From the NCBI GenBank assembly GCA_903890265.1, contig CAITAM010000388.1, forward strand, positions 1 through 5,331: a stretch of 5,331 nt of DNA, written 5' to 3'. This document shows, in pieces, positions 1-5,028 of this stretch; position 1 is the stretch's first letter; the number at the start of each line of letters is the position of its first letter. This stretch comes from an uncultured Pseudomonadota bacterium. Lineage in GTDB: Bacteria > Pseudomonadota > Gammaproteobacteria > Steroidobacterales > Steroidobacteraceae. Under the pieces are notes generated by a model. It saw nothing but the letters and a program-made list of their open reading frames with translations, was not told the origin of the DNA and searched no databases. Both the position numbers and the translations under genes were made by a program.

Positions 1-1
1 G

Positions 2-121
2 GCTTGGCAGATAAAACGCATTATTTACGGACAACGTCGTGATTTGGTGCGAGTGGTTGTGGGCATAGTTGAACCCAACTACCGTACCATTCAGCGTGTG
101 GGTGAGCGCACTGAGATCATC
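2..121 (-). pseudogene. RHS/YD-repeat protein fragment (5' end lost, runs off left edge)
   Basis: On the minus strand, one frame stays open from about position 121 to the window edge. It gives about 40 residues containing LSALTHTLNGTVVGF, then NYAHNHSHQI and NNAFYLPS. The spacing F-x-Y-x2-N-x3-Q-I-x6-N-x2-Y is typical of RHS/YD-repeat proteins, the large secreted or surface shells that often carry C-terminal toxins. This assignment is by eye from a short stretch and is not certain. The upstream part of the gene is replaced by the truncated IS3 element at about 116-127, and the reading frame differs from that of orfB, so no intact start remains. The fragment is less GC-rich than the genes on the right of the window. 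An alternative plus-strand frame is open over 2-211, but it runs into the antisense of orfB and matches nothing I recognise. Confidence 0.5.
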
Positions 122-363
122 CCCATCCGTCGCATCAGCGTTCGCACGTGCCGCAGACCGACCGCATGGCCGTCAAACATCAGCTCGCGCCTGAGCTTGC
201 GCGCCCCGTAGAACGGCCACTTCAGGTGCAGCTCGTCCATCCGACGCATCAGCACCAGATCCCGCTCAGACAGCGGCCGCGGCTCGTAGTACACGCTCGA
301 GCGGCTCAGCTCGAGCAGCCGCGCCTGACTCGTCACCGGCAGATCAGAGCCCCGATCAATCAT
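91..363 (-). pseudogene. IS3-family transposase OrfB, C-terminally truncated
   Basis: The product begins MIDRGSDLPVTSQARLLELS and continues through SSVYYEPRPLSERDLVLMRR to LHLKWPFYGARKLRREL. This is the typical N-terminal helix-turn-helix (HTH_21) part of IS3-family OrfB, which helps OrfAB bind the element's ends. Only about 80 transposase residues remain of a family length near 280. After LMRRMGM the sequence turns into unrelated residues and stops at 91-93. The whole rve (DDE) domain is missing, so the product is inactive. Its ATG overlaps the orfA stop in an ATGA, and no Shine-Dalgarno precedes it. In the family this part is made mainly as an OrfAB fusion by -1 frameshifting. The break coincides with the start of the rhs-like fragment. 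Confidence 0.87.
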
Positions 364-662
364 CTTTTGCCGCTCAGGCCGGGGAGCTTCCCGAGCGCGT
401 TCTCTAAAAAATCATTCTCCATCATGAGCTGGCCGATCTTCGCTCGCAGCTCATGGATCTGAGCCTTGCTGTCATCGTCCACCGCCGTCTTGGTGAACGC
501 CCCGGTCATACTCTCCAGCGCCTGCGTCTTCCAGGTCGTGACCTGGTTCGCGTGCACCTCGTGGTGCGCCGCAATCTGAGCTACCGTCTTCTCGCCCCGG
601 ATCGCCTCCAGGGCCACCCGCGCCTTGAACGACGCCGAGTGATTACGTCTTGGCTTCCTCAT
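360..662 (-). CDS. IS3-family transposase OrfA
   Basis: This is a complete 100-residue OrfA, the usual length. Residues about 8-50 (from HSASFKARVALEAIRGEKTV to NQVTTWK) form the HTH_Tnp_1 DNA-binding domain that recognises the terminal inverted repeats. Residues about 66-92, around ELRAKIGQLMMENDFLENAL, form the leucine-zipper-like helix used for OrfA/OrfAB multimerisation. The ATG at 662-660 is supported by GGAGGT nine bases upstream. The stop overlaps the orfB ATG, and a slippery heptamer lies at codons 84-86. In the family, OrfA alone acts as a regulator or inhibitor of transposition. Here it would be the only intact product of the remnant, and it could still bind or interfere with related full copies elsewhere in the genome; that last point is inference. 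Confidence 0.9.
   Translation of the reverse strand: MRKPRRNHSASFKARVALEAIRGEKTVAQIAAHHEVHANQVTTWKTQALESMTGAFTKTAVDDDSKAQIHELRAKIGQLMMENDFLENALGKLPGLSGKR
405..411 (-). promoter_or_regulatory. -1 programmed frameshift heptamer T TTT TTA in orfA
   Basis: Codons 84-86 of orfA read GAT TTT TTA, which places the heptamer T TTT TTA in the X XXY YYZ phase used for -1 slippage in IS3 elements. I followed the -1 frame after the slip. It stays open, giving a linker close to FFRERAREAPRPERQK, and joins the orfB ATG in frame. The GC-rich sequence just downstream (about 373-396) can fold, with GCTC pairing to GAGC around an inner GGG/CCC stem, and may act as the stimulator. The signal is intact although the downstream catalytic domain is gone. 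Confidence 0.7.
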
Positions 663-671
663 GAGTCTCGT

Positions 672-677
672 ACCTCC
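672..677 (-). promoter_or_regulatory. Shine-Dalgarno of orfA (GGAGGT)
   Basis: On the minus strand GGAGGT lies nine bases before the orfA ATG. It is a near-perfect ribosome binding site, is the strongest in the window and fixes the orfA start. Confidence 0.75.
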
Positions 678-706
678 GGTTATGTTGCCGGCAAGCCGAA
701 ATCCAC

Positions 707-712
707 CTTATA
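707..712 (-). promoter_or_regulatory. candidate -10 element for the IS transcript
   Basis: On the minus strand TATAAG (five of six matches to TATAAT) lies about 45 bases upstream of the orfA ATG, where a junction or native IS promoter would be expected. I saw no good -35 hexamer at 16-18 bases upstream, so this is weak. The element sits just before the GTG start of the divergent MORN/TonB gene, so transcription of the two would face away from the same short region. Confidence 0.3.
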
Positions 713-715
713 CCC

Positions 716-2170
716 GTGTCCGAAATTCCGAAACGAGCTCTGAATTCGTCCGAACGAGGCCGCTTTTTTTGCCTGTGGTCATTGATGTTGGTGCTGATGG
801 CACCGCTAACAGCGCGGGCGGATGAGATCTTCATGTCCGACGGCCGCGGCTGCATGATCTACGATCCGAGTCCGAAGCCCAACGAGACCGTGACCTGGTC
901 CGGCCAATGCGTCGATGGCTACGCCAGCGGCGAGGGGGTGGTGCAGTGGCTGCAGAACGGAGCCCCCGGATCACGCGTCGAGGGCACCTTCGTCAGGGGG
1001 AGACTGGAAGGCCACGGGAGGGTCAGTGCGCCCGACGGCTTCCTCCGTTACGAGGGGGATTTTGTTGCTGGCGAGGAATCCGGTTCGGGAACGTTGGCCT
1101 GGCGCAATGGTGATCGTTACGCGGGTGACTTTCTACACGGCGATCTCACTGGCAAGGGCGTGCTCACGCGAGCAAATGGCGAGCGCTACGAGGGAGACTT
1201 CGTAAAGGGTGCGTGGTGGGGAGTCGGCACGTACACGCATCCGGGGGGCGAGCGGTATTCAGGCGAGTGGGTAAATAATAAGCGGCAAGGACGAGGAGAG
1301 ATCGTCTGGGGCACCGGCGCCCACTACTCGGGCCTGTTTGTCGACGATAAGCCAAGCGACCCCAGCCTGATCCAGCGGGAAAGCTTCGCCATCACTCGCA
1401 CCGTAACAGGCTCGGCCATCGCGCAGAGCTCTGTATGGAACATCGAGGTTCCCGTCGACAAAAGCTATGCGGAAATGACCCCGCAGGAAAGACGTCGAAT
1501 CAAGTCCCACTATGAGTCGATGAGTGAAGATGACGTCCCGCCGTACCCCTTGCACGGTATCCGGCAGATTTATGACGCCGCAGTAAAGGTGCAGACCAGG
1601 CTGCGAATGACGGGTCTACTGAGCTTGGCCGTCACGGTGAATCCCAAGGGCGAGCCCGTCAGCGTCGACGTGATCAAATCGCCGGACACGGTAGTGGCCA
1701 AAGCCATGGCGCAGGTTCTCATGGTGCAGAAGTACTCGCCGGCGTCCTGTGCCGGTGCCCCCTGCCAAATGCAGTTTCCGTTCCGGATTGATTTCGGCTC
1801 CCCCCCGCATACCGCGCCGGTCGTGGATAACGCATTCGCTCACGACGGCACGCCTTTGCATCCTTTTGGCTATGCCACGCCCGAAGGGTTGGCTGCACTC
1901 TCGACGTCGTGCCTACCCAGCTACCCGGCGGCGTCACGCCGGCTCGGCGAAGAGGGCGATGTCATTCTTCAAGTGTGGATTGCGGCCGACGGGACCGCCT
2001 CGCAGGTCTCGGTTGCCATGGGCAGCGGGTACGAGCGGCTTGATAGTGTGACGGCGCAATGCTTTGAACGCGCCCGCCCGACCTTTGTTCCCTTAATGGT
2101 CGACGGCCAGCCCGCCGATGCATGGCAGTTGGTGAGGTACCGATGGCAGCTGAACGCGTACCCCCGATAG
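716..2170 (+). CDS. exported MORN-repeat protein with two TonB-C-like domains
   Basis: This encodes 484 residues. Residues 1-35 form a Sec signal peptide: a basic n-region with an RGR, a hydrophobic FFCLWSLMLVLMAPL core, and a likely cut after ARA. About 61-212 holds MORN repeats, including four perfect 23-residue units (RYEGDF...G type) at 111-202. About 277-361 is a TonB-C-like fold (GLLSLAVTVNPKGEPVSVDV ... CQMQFPFRIDF). About 399-480 is a second, more classical one (PSYPAASRRLGEEGDVILQV, SGYERLDS, W470). In the family, TonB-C domains mediate periplasmic protein contacts such as with the TonB box of outer-membrane receptors. No transmembrane anchor or proline-rich stalk is present, so this is probably a soluble periplasmic protein rather than a true energy transducer. 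The mature part has six cysteines (46, 65, 345, 350, 399, 449), possibly three disulfides. The GTG start has no Shine-Dalgarno; it is the first possible start after the stop at 662-664, and the in-frame ATG at 785 would destroy the signal peptide. Codon use looks less GC-biased than in the genes from 2525 on. Confidence 0.88.
   Translation: MSEIPKRALNSSERGRFFCLWSLMLVLMAPLTARADEIFMSDGRGCMIYDPSPKPNETVTWSGQCVDGYASGEGVVQWLQNGAPGSRVEGTFVRGRLEGHGRVSAPDGFLRYEGDFVAGEESGSGTLAWRNGDRYAGDFLHGDLTGKGVLTRANGERYEGDFVKGAWWGVGTYTHPGGERYSGEWVNNKRQGRGEIVWGTGAHYSGLFVDDKPSDPSLIQRESFAITRTVTGSAIAQSSVWNIEVPVDKSYAEMTPQERRRIKSHYESMSEDDVPPYPLHGIRQIYDAAVKVQTRLRMTGLLSLAVTVNPKGEPVSVDVIKSPDTVVAKAMAQVLMVQKYSPASCAGAPCQMQFPFRIDFGSPPHTAPVVDNAFAHDGTPLHPFGYATPEGLAALSTSCLPSYPAASRRLGEEGDVILQVWIAADGTASQVSVAMGSGYERLDSVTAQCFERARPTFVPLMVDGQPADAWQLVRYRWQLNAYPR
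1046..1321 (+). repeat. four tandem 69-bp MORN coding units
   Basis: Residues 111-133, 134-156, 157-179 and 180-202 of the preceding gene are consecutive 23-residue units. Each begins RY(E/A/S)G(D/E)(F/W) and carries a central GxG. The spacing is an exact 69 bp with no indels. Degenerate units flank the array at about residues 61-109 and 203-212. The DNA units have diverged, so the repeat is kept at the protein level. Confidence 0.85.
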
Positions 2171-2177
2171 GAACCAA

Positions 2178-2206
2178 ATTCCGATTGACTGTCACATCAT
2201 CGGAAT
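2178..2206 (+). terminator. hairpin after the MORN/TonB gene
   Basis: ATTCCGAT and ATCGGAAT form a perfect 8-bp inverted repeat with a 13-base loop, starting eight bases after the stop codon. The loop itself contains TGAC-T-GTCA, a second small palindrome. The position suits a transcription terminator, but no T-run follows, so it may instead be a factor-dependent end, an mRNA-stabilising hairpin or an operator-like site. Confidence 0.4.
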
Positions 2207-2394
2207 CATTCGGGGCGCCTGAGCGGGACGCAAGTGGCCGCGCGACTCCGCTGGGGTGATGGGGTTGCTGCGGACAGGTGTCTTTGCGGGATCGTTTTTA
2301 TTGAATTCAGGCGCCAACTGCCGTAAACGTGTGTCCTGCTGTACGTCTACGGGTGTCCTTGATGCGCAACGTATCGAACCTAGTGAGCCTCGGA

Positions 2395-2421
2395 TTGAGC
2401 ACTTCGCAAGCGGGGCATAAT
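2395..2421 (+). promoter_or_regulatory. candidate sigma-70 promoter for the M48 peptidase
   Basis: TTGAGC (2395-2400) and CATAAT (2416-2421) lie 15 bases apart in a locally AT-richer stretch. The spacing is short for sigma-70. If used, transcription would start near 2428 and give a leader of about 95 bases containing two hairpins. Confidence 0.35.
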
Positions 2422-2439
2422 TTGGTCCTCGCAGTGCCT

Positions 2440-2464
2440 CCCGGCGACCGGCGGGCTCGCCGGG
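2440..2464 (+). promoter_or_regulatory. leader hairpin 1
   Basis: CCCGGCGA (2440-2447) and TCGCCGGG (2457-2464) pair perfectly over 8 bp around a 9-base loop, with a possible extra G-T pair outside. It lies between the candidate promoter and the peptidase start. No T-run follows, so it is not a plain intrinsic terminator. Confidence 0.4.
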
Positions 2465-2477
2465 GCCTCCAGTGGCA

Positions 2478-2493
2478 GAGTCCCCCGGGACTC
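2478..2493 (+). promoter_or_regulatory. leader hairpin 2
   Basis: GAGTCC and GGACTC pair around a CCCG tetraloop, giving a compact 16-base hairpin 31 bases before the ATG of the peptidase. It follows hairpin 1 by 13 bases. It could affect translation initiation or mRNA stability; this is inference. Confidence 0.4.
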
Positions 2494-2524
2494 ATCGACG
2501 ACGTTCCTGCGGTTGGATCGAGTC

Positions 2525-3676
2525 ATGCTTGACGTTGCAGCAGAAACGGCGCGCTACATTGACGGCCTCGGCGCCGACCGGCTTGCCCGGGCCGCCGCGT
2601 ACACCCATGGTGGTCATTGGCTTCTGCTCTGGGATGCCGTTGTCACCGTGGTGGCCGCGTGGCTCATCGTCCGCAGCCGGGTGCTGCACCGCGTCGCCCG
2701 CGTCGTCGGCGTGCAACGCCCCAACCGGATGGCCTTTGCCACGACGGCAACGTTCCTGCTCGCCATCAACGTCCTTACGCTGCCATGGACCGTCTACGGT
2801 CAGTGGTGGCGCGAGCGGCTGTACGACCGGACCAGCCAGCCGTTGGCGGACTTTCTCGTCCAGCAGGGCGTCGGGCTGCTGATTACGGTCATCGCGGGCG
2901 CGCTGGTGTTGACCGGCGTCTACTGGCTGCTCCGCCGGATGGGGAGGCGCTGGTGGATCGGGTCGACGCTGCTGGTGACCGGCTCGATGGCCTTGTTCGT
3001 GTTGATGACCCCGACCGTCATTGAGCCGTTGTTCAACGAGTTCAAGCCGGTTCCTCCCGGACCGGTCCGCGAGGCGCTGGTGGGTATGGCGGCGAAGGCG
3101 GGGATTCCCGAAAGCCGGCTCTTCGTCTACGACGGTTCGCGCCAGTCGAACAATTTCACCGCGAACGTCGGCGGCCTGGGGTCCCAGGCGCGCGTCGCGA
3201 TTTCCGACGTGGCGCTGCGCGGGGCCTCGCTCGACGAGGTCAAAGCCGTGACCGGCCACGAGATCGGCCACTACGTCCTCGGGCATGTCTGGTGGAAGCT
3301 GCTGTCGCTCGGCTTCGTGACGCTCTTGACCCTCTACGGCACCGACCGTCTGTACGGGAAGGTGTCTGGATGGCTGGGCGAAGCCGCGTCACTGCAGGAC
3401 CCGGTGGGTGTTCCCGTGCTGTACGTGCTGGTCACCGTCGTGGCACTCCTTGTGTCGCCGGCGGACCGACTCGTCGGCCGACAGGTCGAGACCGCGGCGG
3501 ACAACTATTCGCTCCGCACGGTGAACCTGCCCGATGCCATGGCGACGGCGTTGGTGAAGAGCGCCGACTACCGGTATCCCCGGCCGGGACCGGTCGAGGA
3601 GGCCCTGTTCTACGACCACCCGTCGGTGGAGCGTCGGGTTCGCAACGTCATGCAGTGGAAGGCCACGCATCCCTGA
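2525..3676 (+). CDS. M48 family membrane metallopeptidase (Ste24/CAAX protease-like)
   Basis: This encodes 383 residues. The catalytic zinc motif is HEIGHYVLGH (H245, E246, H249) and the third ligand is E322 in ETAAD, as in M48A Ste24-type proteases. The N-terminal half matches the CAAX-protease N domain. Hydrophobic segments lie at about 31-49, 69-90, 115-136 and 144-166 before the catalytic domain, and at about 257-272 and 295-311 between HExxH and the third ligand. Other family hallmarks are SNNFTANVGGLG followed by AISDVAL, and a C-terminal FYDHPSVERRVRN. Eukaryotic homologues trim prenylated CaaX proteins; most bacteria lack that substrate, and bacterial members are thought to act in membrane protein turnover. 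I chose the ATG at 2525 because GGTTGGA lies seven bases upstream. A TTG at 2513 would add four residues and has no ribosome site. All active-site residues are present, so it should be functional. Confidence 0.92.
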   Translation: MLDVAAETARYIDGLGADRLARAAAYTHGGHWLLLWDAVVTVVAAWLIVRSRVLHRVARVVGVQRPNRMAFATTATFLLAINVLTLPWTVYGQWWRERLYDRTSQPLADFLVQQGVGLLITVIAGALVLTGVYWLLRRMGRRWWIGSTLLVTGSMALFVLMTPTVIEPLFNEFKPVPPGPVREALVGMAAKAGIPESRLFVYDGSRQSNNFTANVGGLGSQARVAISDVALRGASLDEVKAVTGHEIGHYVLGHVWWKLLSLGFVTLLTLYGTDRLYGKVSGWLGEAASLQDPVGVPVLYVLVTVVALLVSPADRLVGRQVETAADNYSLRTVNLPDAMATALVKSADYRYPRPGPVEEALFYDHPSVERRVRNVMQWKATHP

Positions 3677-3699
3677 CCCGTGAGTCCTGTTTCGCGGGT
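3676..3699 (+). terminator. weak hairpin at the end of the M48 peptidase gene
   Basis: ACCCGTG and CGCGGGT can form a 7-bp stem with one G-U pair and a 10-base loop, starting at the last base of the stop codon. No T-run follows. The 255-base gap to the next gene also holds a short AT-rich patch (about 3758-3790) and a 6-bp inverted repeat at 3822-3845, and no gene that I can support. Confidence 0.25.
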
Positions 3700-3918
3700 G
3701 CCCCGAGGATCGCCCGGGCGTGACGCTGCCGGCTCCCGGGGTCCACGCGCTCGGTCCGCCTAAAACGCTGATTTTATTGTGGATAGTGGCCAGGACTCCC
3801 GACGGCGCGGCGGTGGAGCGGGCACGGCCCCGTCGCGGTCCGTGCATGGGAGACTGCGGTAGCGCCACGGCGCAATACCGGCGAGATCTGGCGCACAGTG
3901 CCCCCCGATCGGGCGGAC

Positions 3919-3924
3919 TACAAT
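3919..3924 (+). promoter_or_regulatory. candidate -10 element, leaderless start of the SPFH gene
   Basis: TACAAT matches five of six bases of the sigma-70 -10 box and ends seven bases before the ATG at 3932, so the predicted transcript would begin at or next to the start codon. AAGGG at 3925-3929 is only two bases from the ATG, too close for a normal Shine-Dalgarno. I see no good -35 box. A leaderless mRNA is the simplest reading. Confidence 0.5.
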
Positions 3925-3931
3925 AAGGGTT

Positions 3932-4864
3932 ATGGCAACCCTGACACCGCTTTCGATGGACCCGACCCGGGGCTCGGTCGTCCGCCGGGCACTGCTGACG
4001 GTGGCCGCCGTCTTGGCACTGCTGCTCGTGGTCCAGAACTTCATTGTCACCTGGAAGATCATTCCGCCGGGGTATACCGGCGTGCGTATCAACCGCCTGC
4101 TCGGCCAGGGGATTACGCACGACAACACGGTGACGGGTTTCGTGCTGTACAACCCGATCCAGACGCAGCTGATCGTCTACCCCACGTTCATCCAGCGCGT
4201 GGTCTGGACCCACGACCTGCACGAAGGCAACCCGCAGAACGAGGAGCTGACCTTCAATACGAAGGACTCGGTGCCGGTCAATCTCGACGTCGCCGTGAGC
4301 TACAGCCTGGATCCCAACCAGGTCCCGGCCTTCTACACGAAGTTCCGGGCGGACCGGCTGGAGACCTTCACGCACGGCTACCTGCGGGACACCGCCCGTA
4401 ACGTCGTCGTGTCGATCGGCTCCGAGTACAACTTCGACGACATCAACGGCGTCAAGAAAGAGGAGTTCCTCGATCGGATCGCCCGCGAGATGAACACGCG
4501 GGTGGCCGCCTTCGGGGTCAGCATCCAGCAGTTCGGCATCATTGGCGCCTTGCGGCCGCCGCAGGCACTGCTCGAGGCCGTGAGTGCGAAGACCCGGGCC
4601 ATCCAGGATTCGATCCGGACCGAGAACGAGGTCCGCACGGCCCAGGCCGAGGCGAAGAAGCGCGTGGCGATTGCGGAGGGCGAGGCCGCTGCCAACCGCG
4701 CGCTGTTGCTCTCCCTCGACCCGAAGCTCGTCGAGTGGGAAAAGCTCAAGCTCGAGCACGAGGCGATCCAGAAGTGGAACGGCGTCCCGCCCACGGTCAT
4801 GTCGGGCACGTCGGCGGGCATGCTGTTCAACATTCCGGTGCAGCCCCAGCGCCCGGCGCCGTAG
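3932..4864 (+). CDS. SPFH/band 7 (prohibitin-like) membrane protein
   Basis: This encodes 310 residues. A short basic N-terminus (RGSVVRR) precedes one transmembrane helix at about 20-38, followed by a conserved-looking IIPPGYTGVRI. The SPFH domain spans about 42-205, including LTFNTKDSVPVNLDVAVSYS and VSIQQFGIIGALRPP. A charged alanine/glutamate-rich helical region (about 210-283, with AQAEAKKRVAIAEGEAAANR) is the coiled coil through which prohibitins and stomatins form rings. The tail ends IPVQPQRPAP. In the family these proteins form large membrane-bound oligomers that organise microdomains and often modulate proteases, such as HflK/C with FtsH. No NfeD partner is in the window. The upstream neighbour is an M48 membrane peptidase 255 bases away, with its own promoter likely between. 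The in-frame ATG at 3956 has no better signal, so 3932 was chosen. The type is nearer prohibitin than HflC or a NfeD-linked stomatin, but by eye only. Confidence 0.92.
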   Translation: MATLTPLSMDPTRGSVVRRALLTVAAVLALLLVVQNFIVTWKIIPPGYTGVRINRLLGQGITHDNTVTGFVLYNPIQTQLIVYPTFIQRVVWTHDLHEGNPQNEELTFNTKDSVPVNLDVAVSYSLDPNQVPAFYTKFRADRLETFTHGYLRDTARNVVVSIGSEYNFDDINGVKKEEFLDRIAREMNTRVAAFGVSIQQFGIIGALRPPQALLEAVSAKTRAIQDSIRTENEVRTAQAEAKKRVAIAEGEAAANRALLLSLDPKLVEWEKLKLEHEAIQKWNGVPPTVMSGTSAGMLFNIPVQPQRPAP

Positions 4865-4912
4865 CCCGGCGCCCTAGCCCGTCGCCGGGGTCGAGGATCC
4901 CGTCACGGGACC
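4865..4912 (+). terminator. two tandem hairpins after the SPFH gene
   Basis: CCCGGCG (4865-4871) pairs with CGCCGGG (4883-4889), starting at the base after the stop codon. A second hairpin follows: TCCCG, loop TCA, CGGGA (4898-4910), which can extend by GG/CC across one bulged A to 4895-4912. The position fits a transcription end. The bases that follow (GTTCAAATTG) are only weakly T-rich, so termination may need a factor. Confidence 0.45.
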
Positions 4913-4993
4913 GTTCAAATTGATGCACCGCGGTCATGGTGCCCGCGCGTCGTGCGTCCGATCGACGGCAACGCAACGCCGGGGGCGCCGCGC

Positions 4994-5022
4994 TTGGACT
5001 GCGGGGACGTTCCCGCTATCGT
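4994..5022 (+). promoter_or_regulatory. candidate promoter with leaderless start
   Basis: TTGGAC (4994-4999) and TATCGT (5017-5022) are 17 bases apart, and the -10-like box ends six bases before the ATG at 5029. There is no spaced Shine-Dalgarno; only CAGG touches the ATG. This repeats the arrangement seen before the SPFH gene. Confidence 0.45.
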
Positions 5023-5028
5023 TCAGGC

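Larger units (their letters stand above)
118..715 (-). mobile_element. truncated IS3-family insertion sequence
   Basis: This is a remnant of an IS3-family element transcribed on the minus strand. It holds the leader, a complete orfA and about the first quarter of orfB. The catalytic DDE part and the distal inverted repeat are absent, so it cannot transpose by itself. The distal break is at about 116-127, where transposase similarity gives way to an rhs-like reading frame. The proximal end, upstream of orfA, was not located exactly: I found no convincing TG...CA terminal repeat, and with only one end present an inverted repeat cannot be tested. The end given is therefore an estimate between about 680 and 740. 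No target-site duplication can be assessed. Confidence 0.8.
2171..2524. other. 354-base intergenic region
   Basis: I see no credible gene here. The open frames lack coding character and ribosome sites, and those reaching past 2525 are shadows of the peptidase gene. The first third holds the hairpin that follows the upstream gene. The middle (about 2280-2420) is less GC-rich and contains a candidate promoter. The last 90 bases hold two strong hairpins in what would be the 5' leader of the peptidase mRNA. Confidence 0.6.

Noticed and set aside
2..211. Plus-strand open frame at the left edge
   Set aside because: It gives no recognisable protein and continues straight through the junction into the antisense of orfB. 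The minus-strand frame over the same bases resembles RHS repeats and is preferred.
148..743. Plus-strand open frames opposite the IS genes (148-462 and 453-743)
   Set aside because: They are antisense shadows of orfB and orfA, whose family identity is clear.
2277..2365. Imperfect repeat of GGTGTC(C)TTG in the intergenic region
   Set aside because: Two short imperfect copies about 75 bases apart, with no third copy or regular spacing; too weak to call.
2329..2532. Small plus-strand open frame (67 codons) in the intergenic region
   Set aside because: It has no Shine-Dalgarno, no recognisable domain, and overlaps the peptidase start and leader hairpins.
2492..3286. Long minus-strand open frame over the M48 gene
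   Set aside because: Its composition (rich in R, H, Q, D and P) is that of a reverse-strand shadow in GC-rich DNA, and it overlaps a well supported peptidase.
3758..3790. AT-rich patch between the peptidase and SPFH genes
   Set aside because: It contains AAAACGCTGATTTT-like partial symmetry but no clear promoter pair or hairpin plus T-run in a useful position.
3822..3845. Inverted repeat GCACGG / CCGTGC in the gap before the SPFH gene
   Set aside because: It has only six perfect base pairs with a 12-base loop in GC-rich DNA, which is expected by chance, and is not placed like a terminator or operator.
3389..4759. 456-codon minus-strand open frame
   Set aside because: It is longer than the SPFH gene it opposes, but spans the end of the peptidase, an intergenic gap and the SPFH gene, and has no recognisable domain; a GC-rich antisense artefact.
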